A stretch of DNA of 64,000 nucleotides from Desulfurivibrio sp044068625 (lineage in GTDB: Bacteria > Desulfobacterota > Desulfobulbia > Desulfobulbales > Desulfurivibrionaceae). A program made the position numbers and the translations under genes. The notes under the pieces are model-generated. The model searched no databases and was not told the origin of the DNA. It worked only from the letters and a program-made list of their open reading frames with translations. Position 1 is the first letter of the stretch. Each line of letters begins with the position of its first letter. Below are positions 24,555 to 33,347 of this stretch, piece after piece. The DNA lies in assembly GCF_044068625.1 (NCBI RefSeq), contig NZ_JBIPKH010000004.1, forward strand, positions 110,205 to 174,204, read 5' to 3'.

Positions 24555-25183
24555 CCCTCGGCCCCGGCCTCCTGGCCCTGATAGGGGGGCAGGGGCCGGC
24601 CGTCGGGCCCGCGCCGCCGCCGGCAGCGCTCGGCGATGATGATCGCCCGGAGCAGGGCCTCCGCCGCCGTCAGCTGGTCATTGACGATCAGATAGTCATA
24701 CCAGGAGGCCTCCACCATCTCCCGGCGGGCGTTTTCCAGCCGCAGGGCGATCACCTCGGGTTGGTCGGTGTTACGGCCCCGGAGCCGCTGCTCCAGCACG
24801 GCGGGGGAGGGGGGGGCGATGAAGAGAAAGACGGCGGCAATCTCGCGCAGATCGCGGATCTGGCGGGCCCCCTGGACATCGATATCGAGGAAAATGTCCT
24901 CGCCCCGGTCCAGGGCTGCCTGGACCGCCCGGCGGCTGGTGCCGTAAAAGTTGCCATGCACCTCGGCCCACTCCAGGAACTCCTGCCGCTCCCGCATCCG
25001 GTCGAAGGTCGCCCGGTCCACGAAATGGTAATCCGCCCCGTCCTGTTCGCCGGCCCGGGGTGCCCTGGTGGTGTGGGAAACCGAAAACCCGGCCCGGGGA
25101 GTGGTGGTCAGAATCCGTTTCAGCAAGGTGGTTTTGCCCGCCCCCGAAGGGGCGGAGACGACAAAAAGGCAACCCTGGCTCAT
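24551..25183 (-). CDS. gmk: guanylate kinase
   Basis: Gmk phosphorylates GMP and dGMP using ATP. The P-loop is SAPSGAGKTTLLKR (Gly14-Lys17-Thr18). Other landmarks are SVSHTTRAPRAGEQDGADYHFVD, FLEWAEVHGNFYGT, FLDIDVQGARQIR and FIAPPSPAVLEQRLRGRNTD, all classic. The start overlaps the remA-like stop by four bases. The order yicC-remA-gmk is conserved in many bacteria, where rpoZ usually follows; here rlmB takes that place and rpoZ is not seen in the window. Confidence 0.97.
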   Translation of the reverse strand: MSQGCLFVVSAPSGAGKTTLLKRILTTTPRAGFSVSHTTRAPRAGEQDGADYHFVDRATFDRMRERQEFLEWAEVHGNFYGTSRRAVQAALDRGEDIFLDIDVQGARQIRDLREIAAVFLFIAPPSPAVLEQRLRGRNTDQPEVIALRLENARREMVEASWYDYLIVNDQLTAAEALLRAIIIAERCRRRRGPDGRPLPPYQGQEAGAEG

Positions 25184-25476
25184 AGCTTGATCTCCTTGAT
25201 GGGCTGTTCCTCTTCGCCCTTGCCGCGGGCTTCGGCCCCGGCGCTATAGCGCAGGGTGATGGTTTCCGGCTGGACCGAGGAGAGGATCAGGTGGTTGCTG
25301 TCCAGGATGATGATCGAGCGGGTCCGTCTTCCCTCGGTTACGTCGATCAGCCTTTTTTGCTCCCTGGCCTCGTCCCGCAGCTTCTTCATCGGCGAGGACT
25401 TGGGGTTGACCACCGCCAGCACCCGCCCGGCCGCCACCGCGTTGCCGAACCCCACATTGATCATTCGTTGATCCAT
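25180..25476 (-). CDS. RemA-like (DUF370) regulatory protein
   Basis: This 98-residue protein starts MINVGFGNAVAAGRVLAVVNPKSSPMKKLRDEAREQKRLIDVTEGRRTRSIIILDSNHLILSSVQP in sense (fragments INVGFGN, VAAGRVLAVV and GRRTRSIIILDSNHLILSS are the signature). In Bacillus RemA is a DNA-binding activator of biofilm matrix genes; in Gram-negative bacteria with yicC and gmk the role is unknown. The tail after residue ~78 is charged and probably disordered. ATG at 25476 is four codons before the family's usual MINVGFG start at 25464, so either may be used. Confidence 0.9.
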   Translation of the reverse strand: MDQRMINVGFGNAVAAGRVLAVVNPKSSPMKKLRDEAREQKRLIDVTEGRRTRSIIILDSNHLILSSVQPETITLRYSAGAEARGKGEEEQPIKEIKL

Positions 25477-25492
25477 GCCGTTGTTCTCCCCG

Positions 25493-26377
25493 CTACTCCA
25501 GGTTCTGGACCTGTTCGCGCATCTTTTCCACTTCGTTTTTCAACTCCACGCTGAGGTGGGCCACCTGCGAGTCGTTGATCTTGGAGGCGATGGTGTTGAT
25601 CTCCCGAAAAAATTCCTGGAGGAGAAAATCCAGCCGCCGGCCGGTGGGTTCGTCCGCCTCCAGAAAGGAGGCGAATTGATCGAGGTGGCTGTCCAGCCGG
25701 ACCATCTCTTCGCTGATATCGCTGCGGTCGGCCAGCAAGGCCACCTCTTGGGCCAGGCGCCAGGGGTCCAGGTCGACCCCGTTGAGCAGATTCTCCAGCC
25801 TTTCCCGCAACTTGTGCTGCCGCCGCTGGGTCAGGGCGGGAAGATCGGCCTCCAGCTGCTCCAGCACCCGGCTAATTCCGGCCAGCCGGGTCAGCAGCTC
25901 CCGTTTGGTGGCCTCTCCCTCGCTCTCCCGCATCAGCCCGGTGTTTGCCAGGGCGGCATTCAGGGCCGTTTGGATCAACGGCCAAGCGGCCTCGGGCTCT
26001 TCCGGCCGCTCCTCCTCCGGACTGAGAACTCCCGGCAGCTCCCGCAGCATGGCCAGGTCGGGCCGGTCGGTCAAGCTTAACTCTACCCGCAACCGTTCAA
26101 GGGCATGCAGGTATTCCCGGGCCAGGGGCAGATTCACCGCCAGGGAGGGCGCGGCGGCTTCCCCGGTCAGGTAAAGGGAGACCTCCACATGGCCCCGGCT
26201 GTAAGCGGCGGCCACCTCCCGCTTGATCATCTCTTCCAGGGGGGCGTACTGGCGGGGCAGGCGGACCTTGATATCGCGGTAGCGATGGTTGAGCGAACGC
26301 ACCTCCACGGTCCAGGTGCGTTCCTGGTCGACGGCCTCGCCGCGGCCGAAAGCGGTCATGCTGCGGGGATAACTCAT
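25493..26377 (-). CDS. yicC: YicC-family endoribonuclease
   Basis: The protein starts MSYPRSMTAFGRGEAV and continues TWTVEVRSLNHRYRDIKVRLP, the YicC_N signature. It ends with the DUF1732 C-terminal domain, including GRRLDFLLQEFFREINTIASKINDSQVAH (in part). YicC proteins are metal-dependent endoribonucleases involved in RNA turnover. The true start is ATG 26377; the reading frame continues upstream to 26806, but the extra residues have no family match. It heads the yicC-remA-gmk-rlmB operon, behind a good sigma-70 promoter. Confidence 0.93.
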   Translation of the reverse strand: MSYPRSMTAFGRGEAVDQERTWTVEVRSLNHRYRDIKVRLPRQYAPLEEMIKREVAAAYSRGHVEVSLYLTGEAAAPSLAVNLPLAREYLHALERLRVELSLTDRPDLAMLRELPGVLSPEEERPEEPEAAWPLIQTALNAALANTGLMRESEGEATKRELLTRLAGISRVLEQLEADLPALTQRRQHKLRERLENLLNGVDLDPWRLAQEVALLADRSDISEEMVRLDSHLDQFASFLEADEPTGRRLDFLLQEFFREINTIASKINDSQVAHLSVELKNEVEKMREQVQNLE

Positions 26378-26434
26378 CGGCAAGTAACCAGGGTTGGGTT
26401 TGTTGGGGTCGCACGGGACAGGGATAAGCCACCC

Positions 26435-26463
26435 AATATAAACCCAGCCGCTCCGGTTGGCAA
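26435..26463 (-). promoter_or_regulatory. sigma-70-type promoter of the yicC operon
   Basis: Reading the minus strand, TTGCCA (5 of 6 matches to -35), 17 bases, TATATT (5 of 6 to -10). The implied transcript start is about 50 bases upstream of the yicC ATG. Confidence 0.65.
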
Positions 26464-26624
26464 GAAACTCTTGGGGTGGTGCCCCTTTCTTAGAGGGGGA
26501 AGGCCCGTCTGCCGTTTGTGGGACTTGCTTTTTGAGGCGAGATGTGAGACTAAAATCAATGGATGTTTGTGGCGATTTCCCCAGTTGCCGCAATTGGTCT
26601 TGAAGCGGGAAGGAGAAGAGCCCG

Positions 26625-29102
26625 ATGAACGACGGGTCGCGAGGCGACAGTCTGACAGGAACGAGGCCGGAACTTTTGGCCCGGTTGGCGGCGGGTTTTG
26701 CCCTGGCCGTGATCGGCCTGGGGGCCCTGGCCCTGGGCGGCTGGCTGATGGAGCTGCCTCGGCTGACCTCTTTCGGGGCCGGCAAGATTCCCATGGCCCC
26801 CAGCACCGCCCTCTTTTTTACCCTTTATGGCGGCGGCGTGCTGGCGGCGAACTCCGAACGCCCCTCTCCCCAACGCTCCCGGGCCGTGGCCCTCCTGGCC
26901 GGCGCCTTGGGGGCGGCCGCATTGCTCCTGCTGCTCTCCGCCCTGGGCGGAACCTATTGGGTCGTTGAACATCTGGGCTTGGAGATTGCCGGGCTGTTCA
27001 ACGGGGTTCCCCTGGGCCATATGTCGCCCTTGACCGCCTTCTCCTTTTTGCTGGCCGGTTTCGCCCTGCTGGCGTTGGCTGCCGGAGAGAGGGGCCGGTG
27101 GTGGCCCCTGCGCCCGCTCCTGGGGCTGGGCTGCGCTTCCCTGCTCAGTCTGCTGGGTTTCGCCCTGCTGCTGGCCTACCTGATTGGGGCGCCGCTATTG
27201 CAAGGCAGCGGCCAGGTGCCGCCGGCTCTGCCCACCTCCCTGGCCTTTTTCTTGTTGGCCACCGCCCTGCAGCTGCTGGCGGCGCGCCGGTTGTGGCGGA
27301 GTGGCTCCTGGGCCGGGGGCGGCGCTTCGCCGCTCCATTACGCCCTGGTGCTGATCTTTCTGGTGCTGATCGGCGGCATTGTAACCGCCGGTTTTGTCTC
27401 GGTGCGCCATCATGAAAAGGAGCATCTGGCGGCCATTGCCCAGCAACTAAACGCCGTGGCCGCCCTCAAGGTCGAGCGGATTGCCGCTTGGTTGCGGGAG
27501 GCTCGGATCCAAGGCCTGGAGCTGGCCGCTAACCAGGGTTTTGCTGCCCGGGTGGAGCAGTGGCTGGGGCACGGCTCTCAGGTGGACCGGGAGATTGTGC
27601 TGGCTCGGTTGGCCAGCCAGTTTGCCACCCACGACTACGATGGGTTATTGTTGGTTGATGCCCAGCGGCGCATCCTGCACGGCCTTGGTGACTGCCTGGA
27701 GCTGGACCAGACCATCCTGACCACCATCGCCCGGGCCCAGCGGCGGAACCAGGTGGAGCGCAGCGACCTTTATCGCTGTCCCAGCGGGAAGATTCGCCTG
27801 GTCTGGGTGGTGCCCATCAGGTCCCCGGAGGATGGTCGCCCCCTGGCCTTCCTGATCCGCCTGGTCGAGGCCCGCCGTTTTCTCTTTCCCTTCCTGGCCG
27901 CCTGGCCCGGCACCAGCCAGAGTGGAGAAACCCTGCTGGTGCGCCGGGAGGGGGATGGGGTGCTGTTCCTCAGCCCCCATGGAGAGGACCCGGATGCCGC
28001 TCTGAAGCTGCGGCTATCCCTGGCTCGGCGGGAGATGCCGGCGGTGCAGGCGGTTCTGGGGCGGGAGGGGCTGGTTGAGGGGCGCAACCACCGGGGAGTG
28101 GCGGAGATCGCGGTCCTGTTGGCGGTGCCGGATTCCGAGTGGTTTCTGGTGACCAGGCTCGACACGGCCGAGGCTTACGCCCCCCTGCGGGAACGGCTGT
28201 GGATGTTGCTGCTGGTGGTCCTGCTCCTCTTGCTGGGGGCGGCGGCGGGGGTCTTTCTCCTCTGGCGTCGCCAGCGCCGGGCCCACGGGTTCGCCCTGCT
28301 GGCCCTGGCGGTGGCCCGGGATCAGCAAATGAAACTTGAACTGGAGGAACAGGTGGCTGAGCGAACCGCTCAACTTGCGGAGCTGAATCGAGAGCTGGAG
28401 GCTTTTTCCTATTCGGTCTCCCATGATCTCAAGGCACCGTTGCGCGGCATCGAAGGCTATTGCCGTCTGCTGGAACGGGATTATGCCGCCAGGCTGGACG
28501 ATGAGGGGCGCGCCTTTATCGCCAACATCTGCCGGGGGGTTGAGCAGATGCGGGAGCTGATCAACGCGCTGCTGGCCTATTCCCGCCTGGAGCGGCGGCA
28601 GATGGGCCTCAAGTCCGTGGCCCTGCTCGATCTGGTGCAGCGGGTGGTGGCCGGTTGCCGGGAGGAGATGGCCGCCGCCGGGGTGCAACTGGCGGTGGCG
28701 GTTCCCGACCTCAAGGTGTGGGTCGATTCCGACGGCCTGGAGATGGCCTTGCGCAACCTGGTGGATAACGCCATCAAATTCAGCCGCGGTGCCGCCCCGC
28801 CCCGGATCACCATCGCCGGAGAGCTGCGCGAGGGGAGCTTGCTGCTGAGTGTCCGGGACAACGGAATTGGGTTTGAGATGAAATTTGCCGACCGGATCTT
28901 CGAGATCTTCACCCGCCTGGAGGCGGGCGCTGATCGCCCCGGAACCGGGGTGGGGCTGGCTCTGGTCCGCAAGGCGGTGCGCCGAATGGGCGGTCGGGTG
29001 TGGGCGGAGTCCACGCCCGGCCGGGGTGCCGTCTTCCTTTTGGAAATTCCGCAAAAGCTCGGGCTGGCCGGCGGCGGAGCAGCAGGGGAGAATGATGATT
29101 GA
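26625..29102 (+). CDS. multi-span membrane histidine kinase
   Basis: About 245 N-terminal residues form seven to eight hydrophobic segments (for example RLAAGFALAVIGLGALALGG, AVALLAGALGAAALLLLLSA), a MASE-like integral sensor. They are followed by an extracytoplasmic region (about 265-520), a further membrane segment (LWMLLLVVLLLLLGAAAGVF) and a coiled coil. The cytoplasmic HisKA has phospho-accepting His600 in YSVSHDLKAPLRGIEGYCRLL (in part), and the HATPase has NLVDNAIKFSR, VRDNGIGFEMKFADRIFEIF and GTGVGLALVRKAVRRMGG. It resembles phytochrome-type kinases without a PAS or GAF domain. It overlaps the next gene by 11 bases. Confidence 0.88.
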   Translation: MNDGSRGDSLTGTRPELLARLAAGFALAVIGLGALALGGWLMELPRLTSFGAGKIPMAPSTALFFTLYGGGVLAANSERPSPQRSRAVALLAGALGAAALLLLLSALGGTYWVVEHLGLEIAGLFNGVPLGHMSPLTAFSFLLAGFALLALAAGERGRWWPLRPLLGLGCASLLSLLGFALLLAYLIGAPLLQGSGQVPPALPTSLAFFLLATALQLLAARRLWRSGSWAGGGASPLHYALVLIFLVLIGGIVTAGFVSVRHHEKEHLAAIAQQLNAVAALKVERIAAWLREARIQGLELAANQGFAARVEQWLGHGSQVDREIVLARLASQFATHDYDGLLLVDAQRRILHGLGDCLELDQTILTTIARAQRRNQVERSDLYRCPSGKIRLVWVVPIRSPEDGRPLAFLIRLVEARRFLFPFLAAWPGTSQSGETLLVRREGDGVLFLSPHGEDPDAALKLRLSLARREMPAVQAVLGREGLVEGRNHRGVAEIAVLLAVPDSEWFLVTRLDTAEAYAPLRERLWMLLLVVLLLLLGAAAGVFLLWRRQRRAHGFALLALAVARDQQMKLELEEQVAERTAQLAELNRELEAFSYSVSHDLKAPLRGIEGYCRLLERDYAARLDDEGRAFIANICRGVEQMRELINALLAYSRLERRQMGLKSVALLDLVQRVVAGCREEMAAAGVQLAVAVPDLKVWVDSDGLEMALRNLVDNAIKFSRGAAPPRITIAGELREGSLLLSVRDNGIGFEMKFADRIFEIFTRLEAGADRPGTGVGLALVRKAVRRMGGRVWAESTPGRGAVFLLEIPQKLGLAGGGAAGENDD

Positions 29103-32061
29103 TTTACCTCCGTTTCGAATCCTCTACCTTGAGGACAGTCCCGCCGATGCCGATCTGACCCGGCGGGCCCTGGCCCGCTTGGCGCCCCAACATCGGCTGG
29201 AGGTGGTGGGCAGCGTGGCCGCGGCCATGGAGTTGCTGGCTCCCGGGCCTCCGGCCTACGATGTGGTGCTGGTTGATCTGCGTCTGCCCGACGGCAACGG
29301 TCTGGAGGTACTGGGGCAGATCCGGGCCCGAAAACTGCCCCTGGCGGTGGTGCTGCTCACCGGCTCCGGCAGTCGGGCGGCCGCCGTCGCCGCCCTGCGG
29401 GCCGGCGCCGATGACTATCTGGTCAAGGAGGGGGATTATCTGGAGCGACTGCCGGGGGCCCTGGCTGCCGCCCTGGCCCACTACCGGGAGAACGCGGCTC
29501 ATTGGCACCGGGCCTTGCGGGTGCTTTATGCCGAACACAATCGGGGGGATATCGAGCGGGCCCGCCGCCATCTTGAAACCCACGCCCCCCACATCACCCT
29601 GGAGACGGTGGCCGGGGGGCGGGAGCTGCTGACCCTGGTGGGGGGAGGTCGGCAAGCCCCGCTCCCTTACGATCTGCTGCTGCTCAATGCCCAGATCCCC
29701 GATCTCGATGCCCTGGAGATCGTCAAAACCCTGCGCGATGATCCGGAGTTTAATCTGCCGGTGGTGCTGGTTGGTGAACGGGGCGACGAAGAGGAGGTGG
29801 CTGCGGCCCTGCACCTGGGGGTAACCGACTACCTGATCAAACAACCCGGCTATCTTTTCGGCCTGCCCGCCACCCTGGAGCAGGCGGTGCGTCTGCGCCA
29901 GCTGTTGCGGGAACAGGCGGCCCTACGGGCCAGCGAAGAGCGGTCGCGTCTGCAGGTCGCCGCCCTGGAAGCCAGCCGGGACGGGGTGATGATCACCGAT
30001 CTGACTTCCACCATCATCGCGGTCAATCCCGCTTTCAGTGCCATCACCGGCTATAGCCGGGAGGAGGTGGTGGGCCAAAAACCCCGGATTCTCAACTCCG
30101 GTCGTCACGATCGCCTTTTCTATCAGGCCATGTGGGCCCATCTCAAGAGGGATGGCTACTGGCAGGGGGAGATCTGGAACCGGCGTAAGAACGGGGAGAT
30201 CTATCCCGAGCTGCTTTCGATCAGCACGGTTTACGATGAACAGAAGCGGCCCAGTCACTATGTGGCGGTGAAGACCGATCTTACCCGGCTGCGGCGCAGC
30301 GAGGAGAAGTTGCAGCATCTGGCCCACCATGATCCCCTCACCGGTCTGCCCAATCGCCTGCTCCTGGAGGCGCGCCTGGAACACAGCCTGGAGCGGGCTC
30401 GGCGGGAAAAGAGCAAGCTGGCGGTCCTGCTGCTAAATATCGATCGTTTTCGGGCCATCAACGAAAGCCTGGGTTATGCCGCCGGCGATCAGCTGCTGGT
30501 GGAGGTGATCGCCCGGCTGCGGGAGCGCCTGCGGGCCGAGGATACCCTGGCTCGGCTGGCCGGTGACGAGTTTGCCATGGTTTTAGAGGCCCTCAAGGAT
30601 CACCAGGAGGCGGGGCTTAAGGCCCAGTGGGTCAAGGAGACCCTGGCCCAGCCCTTTGCCCTGGCCGACGGCAGCGAGATTTATCTGCAGGCCAGCATCG
30701 GGATCAGTGTCTACCCCCAGGAGGGCGACACGGTGGCCACCCTGCTGACCGGGGCTGATGCCGCGGTCCGCCAGGCCAAGGAGGCGGGCGGCAATCAATT
30801 CTCCTTTGCCACCTCCTCGCTCAATCAGCTGGCCCGCCGGAATCTGGACCTGGAGAGCGCCCTGCGCCGGGCTCTGGAGCAACAGGAGTTTCTGCTCTAC
30901 TACCAGCCCAAGATGGCCCTGCTCAGCGGGAAGATAACCGGGGTTGAGGCCCTGATCCGTTGGCAACGACCCGGCCACGGTCTGGTGCCGCCCGGGGATT
31001 TTATTCCGGTGGCCGAGCGCAGCGGCATCATCGCCGAGATGGGGGCCTGGGTTATTGCCGAGGCCTGCCGGCAGATGGAGGCCTGGCGTCGGGAGGGGCT
31101 GGGCGGGATCCGGGTGGCGGCCAACGTCTCCGCCCGCCAGTTTCTCGGTGATGGCCTTGGTCAGATCCTGAGCGACACCCTGGCCCAATACCGGGTGCCG
31201 GCCGACCGGTTGACCCTGGAGCTGACCGAAAGCATGCTGATGCTCAAGCCGGAGGAGGCGATCGCCCGGATGCGGGAGCTGAAAAGGATCGGGGTGGGGC
31301 TGGCGCTGGATGATTTCGGCACCGGCTACTCCAGTTTTGCCAACCTGAGCCGCTTCCCCATCGATCAACTGAAGATCGACCGCAGCTTTGTCGAGGAGAT
31401 CATCACCAGTCCCGACGCGGCCACCATCGCGGTGTCGATCATCGCCATGGCCCATCGCATGCGGTTGCGGGTGGTGGCCGAAGGGGTGGAGACCGAGGCC
31501 CAGTGCGGCTATCTTCGCCGCAATGGTTGTGATGAGATGCAGGGTTTTCTCTTCAGCAAACCGTTGCCCGCCGAAGAGTTCGCCCAGTTGCTGCGCCGGG
31601 GAGATTCGCTGCCGATCCCCGATGAGTCGGGTGCCCTGCGGACCCTGCTGATTGTCGACGATGAACCCCATGTGCTCTCCGCCCTGCAGCGGCTGTTCTC
31701 CGACGAAGGTTACCGGGTGCTGGCCGCCGCCGATGCCGCCGAGGGGCTGAGGCTGCTGGCCGAGAACCGGGTACAGGTGATCATCTCCGATCAGCGGATG
31801 CCGGGGATGAGCGGGATCGAGTTTCTGAGCCGGGTCAAGGATATCTATCCCGATACGGTGCGGATGATCCTCTCCGGTTATGCCGATCTGGAAACTGTGG
31901 TGGAGGCGGTCAACGAGGGCGCTCTGTACAAATTCCTCGCCAAGCCCTGGAAGAACAAGCTGCTGTTGGCCCATGTCGAGGACGCCTTTCTCTACCACGA
32001 GGCGATTATCATGCCCCGCTATCAAGGGGGAGACCGTGGCCCACGCGAGGTGGAACCATGA
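29092..32061 (+). CDS. REC-REC-PAS-GGDEF-EAL-REC composite c-di-GMP protein
   Basis: Domains in order are a receiver (FRILYLEDSPADADL, VVLVDLRLPDGNG), a weaker receiver (LRVLYAEHNRGDIERA), a PAS domain (SRDGVMITDLTSTIIAVNPAF), GGDEF, EAL and a C-terminal receiver (LLIVDDEPHVLSALQRLF, IISDQRMPGMSG). The cyclase loop is AGDEF at residues 490-494, so cyclase activity is doubtful. The EAL domain is intact: EALIRW, LDDFGTGYSSFANLSRFPID, VAEGVETEAQ and QGFLFSKPL. A net phosphodiesterase under phosphorelay control is likely. ATG 29092 follows GGGGAG; ATG 29095 is an alternative. It overlaps both neighbours. Confidence 0.9.
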   Translation: MMIDLPPFRILYLEDSPADADLTRRALARLAPQHRLEVVGSVAAAMELLAPGPPAYDVVLVDLRLPDGNGLEVLGQIRARKLPLAVVLLTGSGSRAAAVAALRAGADDYLVKEGDYLERLPGALAAALAHYRENAAHWHRALRVLYAEHNRGDIERARRHLETHAPHITLETVAGGRELLTLVGGGRQAPLPYDLLLLNAQIPDLDALEIVKTLRDDPEFNLPVVLVGERGDEEEVAAALHLGVTDYLIKQPGYLFGLPATLEQAVRLRQLLREQAALRASEERSRLQVAALEASRDGVMITDLTSTIIAVNPAFSAITGYSREEVVGQKPRILNSGRHDRLFYQAMWAHLKRDGYWQGEIWNRRKNGEIYPELLSISTVYDEQKRPSHYVAVKTDLTRLRRSEEKLQHLAHHDPLTGLPNRLLLEARLEHSLERARREKSKLAVLLLNIDRFRAINESLGYAAGDQLLVEVIARLRERLRAEDTLARLAGDEFAMVLEALKDHQEAGLKAQWVKETLAQPFALADGSEIYLQASIGISVYPQEGDTVATLLTGADAAVRQAKEAGGNQFSFATSSLNQLARRNLDLESALRRALEQQEFLLYYQPKMALLSGKITGVEALIRWQRPGHGLVPPGDFIPVAERSGIIAEMGAWVIAEACRQMEAWRREGLGGIRVAANVSARQFLGDGLGQILSDTLAQYRVPADRLTLELTESMLMLKPEEAIARMRELKRIGVGLALDDFGTGYSSFANLSRFPIDQLKIDRSFVEEIITSPDAATIAVSIIAMAHRMRLRVVAEGVETEAQCGYLRRNGCDEMQGFLFSKPLPAEEFAQLLRRGDSLPIPDESGALRTLLIVDDEPHVLSALQRLFSDEGYRVLAAADAAEGLRLLAENRVQVIISDQRMPGMSGIEFLSRVKDIYPDTVRMILSGYADLETVVEAVNEGALYKFLAKPWKNKLLLAHVEDAFLYHEAIIMPRYQGGDRGPREVEP

Positions 32062-33347
32062 AGCCACTGGAGACCGACGATCTCTTCGGGCCGGCGACCC
32101 GGGACCTGGAACGGGGGGAGCTGACGGCTCAGTTTGAAAGGATTTGGCGGGCCAAACGGGAGTGGGAATCCATTGTGGATTTCCTGGATGACATGGTCCT
32201 GCTGGTTGACGAGCGGGGCCTGGTGCGCCGCTGTAACCAGGCGCTCTCCTGCTTCCTGTGCCGTCCCTTTGAGGAGGTCAACGGTCGCCGCTGGTCCGAT
32301 CTGCTGGAACAATCCGGTCTGGTCCGGGAAGAGGGGCTGGAGCGGGTGGCGGAGTACAGCCATCCCCCCACCGGCCGCATCTTCAGCTGCCATACTTTTC
32401 CCTTTGTCTCCGACTATGATGAGCTGAAGGGGACGGTGATTACCCTGTCCAATGTGACCGAGCGCCAGCGCGCTACCCAGGCCCTGCAGGACAAGAACCG
32501 GGAGCTGGCCGCCGCCTACGATGAGCTCAAGCTCTCCCAGGCCAAATTGCTCCAGCAGGAGAAGCTGGCCTCCATCGGGCAGTTGGCCGCCGGGGTGGCC
32601 CACGAGATCAACAACCCGGTGGGCTTTGTCACCAGCAATCTCGGCTCCATGGTCAGGTATCTGGATCGGCTGCGGCAGTTTATCGAGCGCCAGCAATGGC
32701 TGCTGGCCGAGGTTGATCCGGCCGGGGGGGAGGCCGGGGAGAAACTGCGCCGGGAGATGAAGATCGATTATCTCCTCGAGGATGCCGCCGCCCTGCTCCA
32801 GGAATCCCTGGAGGGGGTGGAGCGGGTCAAGGTGATCGTGCAGAATCTGAAAAATTTTTCCCGGGTGGACCAGGCCCAACTCGCCCAGGTTGATCTCAAC
32901 CGCTGCCTGGAAGACACCCTCCATATCGTCTGGAATGAGCTGAAGTACAAAGCCGTGGTCCTCAAGGACTATGGCGAGCTGCCCCCCACCTGGTGCTATC
33001 CCCAGCAGCTCAACCAGGTTTTTCTGAACCTGCTGCTCAACGCGGCCCAGGCGATCCCCGACCAGGGGGAGATTAAGATTGCCACCCGGACGAAAAACGG
33101 GATGATCTTTGTGGTGGTCAGCGACAACGGCGCCGGGATCGCCCCGGAGCATCTGGGCCGAATTTTCGACCCTTTTTTCACCACCAAGGAGGCGGGCAAA
33201 GGGACCGGTCTGGGGCTGAGCATCGCCCATGACATCGTGGCCCGCCACGGCGGTGAGATCACGGTGGCCAGTCAATCCGGCCGGGGCACTTCGTTTCGGG
33301 TCCGCCTGCCGATCAGAACCAGGGAGGAGTGCGAGAAGTATGACTGA
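32058..33347 (+). CDS. PAS-containing soluble histidine kinase
   Basis: No membrane segment is evident, so it should be cytoplasmic. Residues ~35-140 form a PAS-type sensor (IVDFLDDMVLLVDERGLVRRCNQAL). A coiled coil leads to a HisKA domain with His182 (GVAHEINNPVGFVTSNL) and an HATPase domain (VFLNLLLNAAQAIPDQ, VVSDNGAGIAPEHLGRIFDPFF, GTGLGLSIAHDIVARHGG). The ATG overlaps the previous stop by four bases (ATGA). The downstream receiver/HD-GYP protein is its probable phosphorylation target, with the receiver domains of the upstream composite protein as alternatives. Confidence 0.93.
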   Translation: MKPLETDDLFGPATRDLERGELTAQFERIWRAKREWESIVDFLDDMVLLVDERGLVRRCNQALSCFLCRPFEEVNGRRWSDLLEQSGLVREEGLERVAEYSHPPTGRIFSCHTFPFVSDYDELKGTVITLSNVTERQRATQALQDKNRELAAAYDELKLSQAKLLQQEKLASIGQLAAGVAHEINNPVGFVTSNLGSMVRYLDRLRQFIERQQWLLAEVDPAGGEAGEKLRREMKIDYLLEDAAALLQESLEGVERVKVIVQNLKNFSRVDQAQLAQVDLNRCLEDTLHIVWNELKYKAVVLKDYGELPPTWCYPQQLNQVFLNLLLNAAQAIPDQGEIKIATRTKNGMIFVVVSDNGAGIAPEHLGRIFDPFFTTKEAGKGTGLGLSIAHDIVARHGGEITVASQSGRGTSFRVRLPIRTREECEKYD

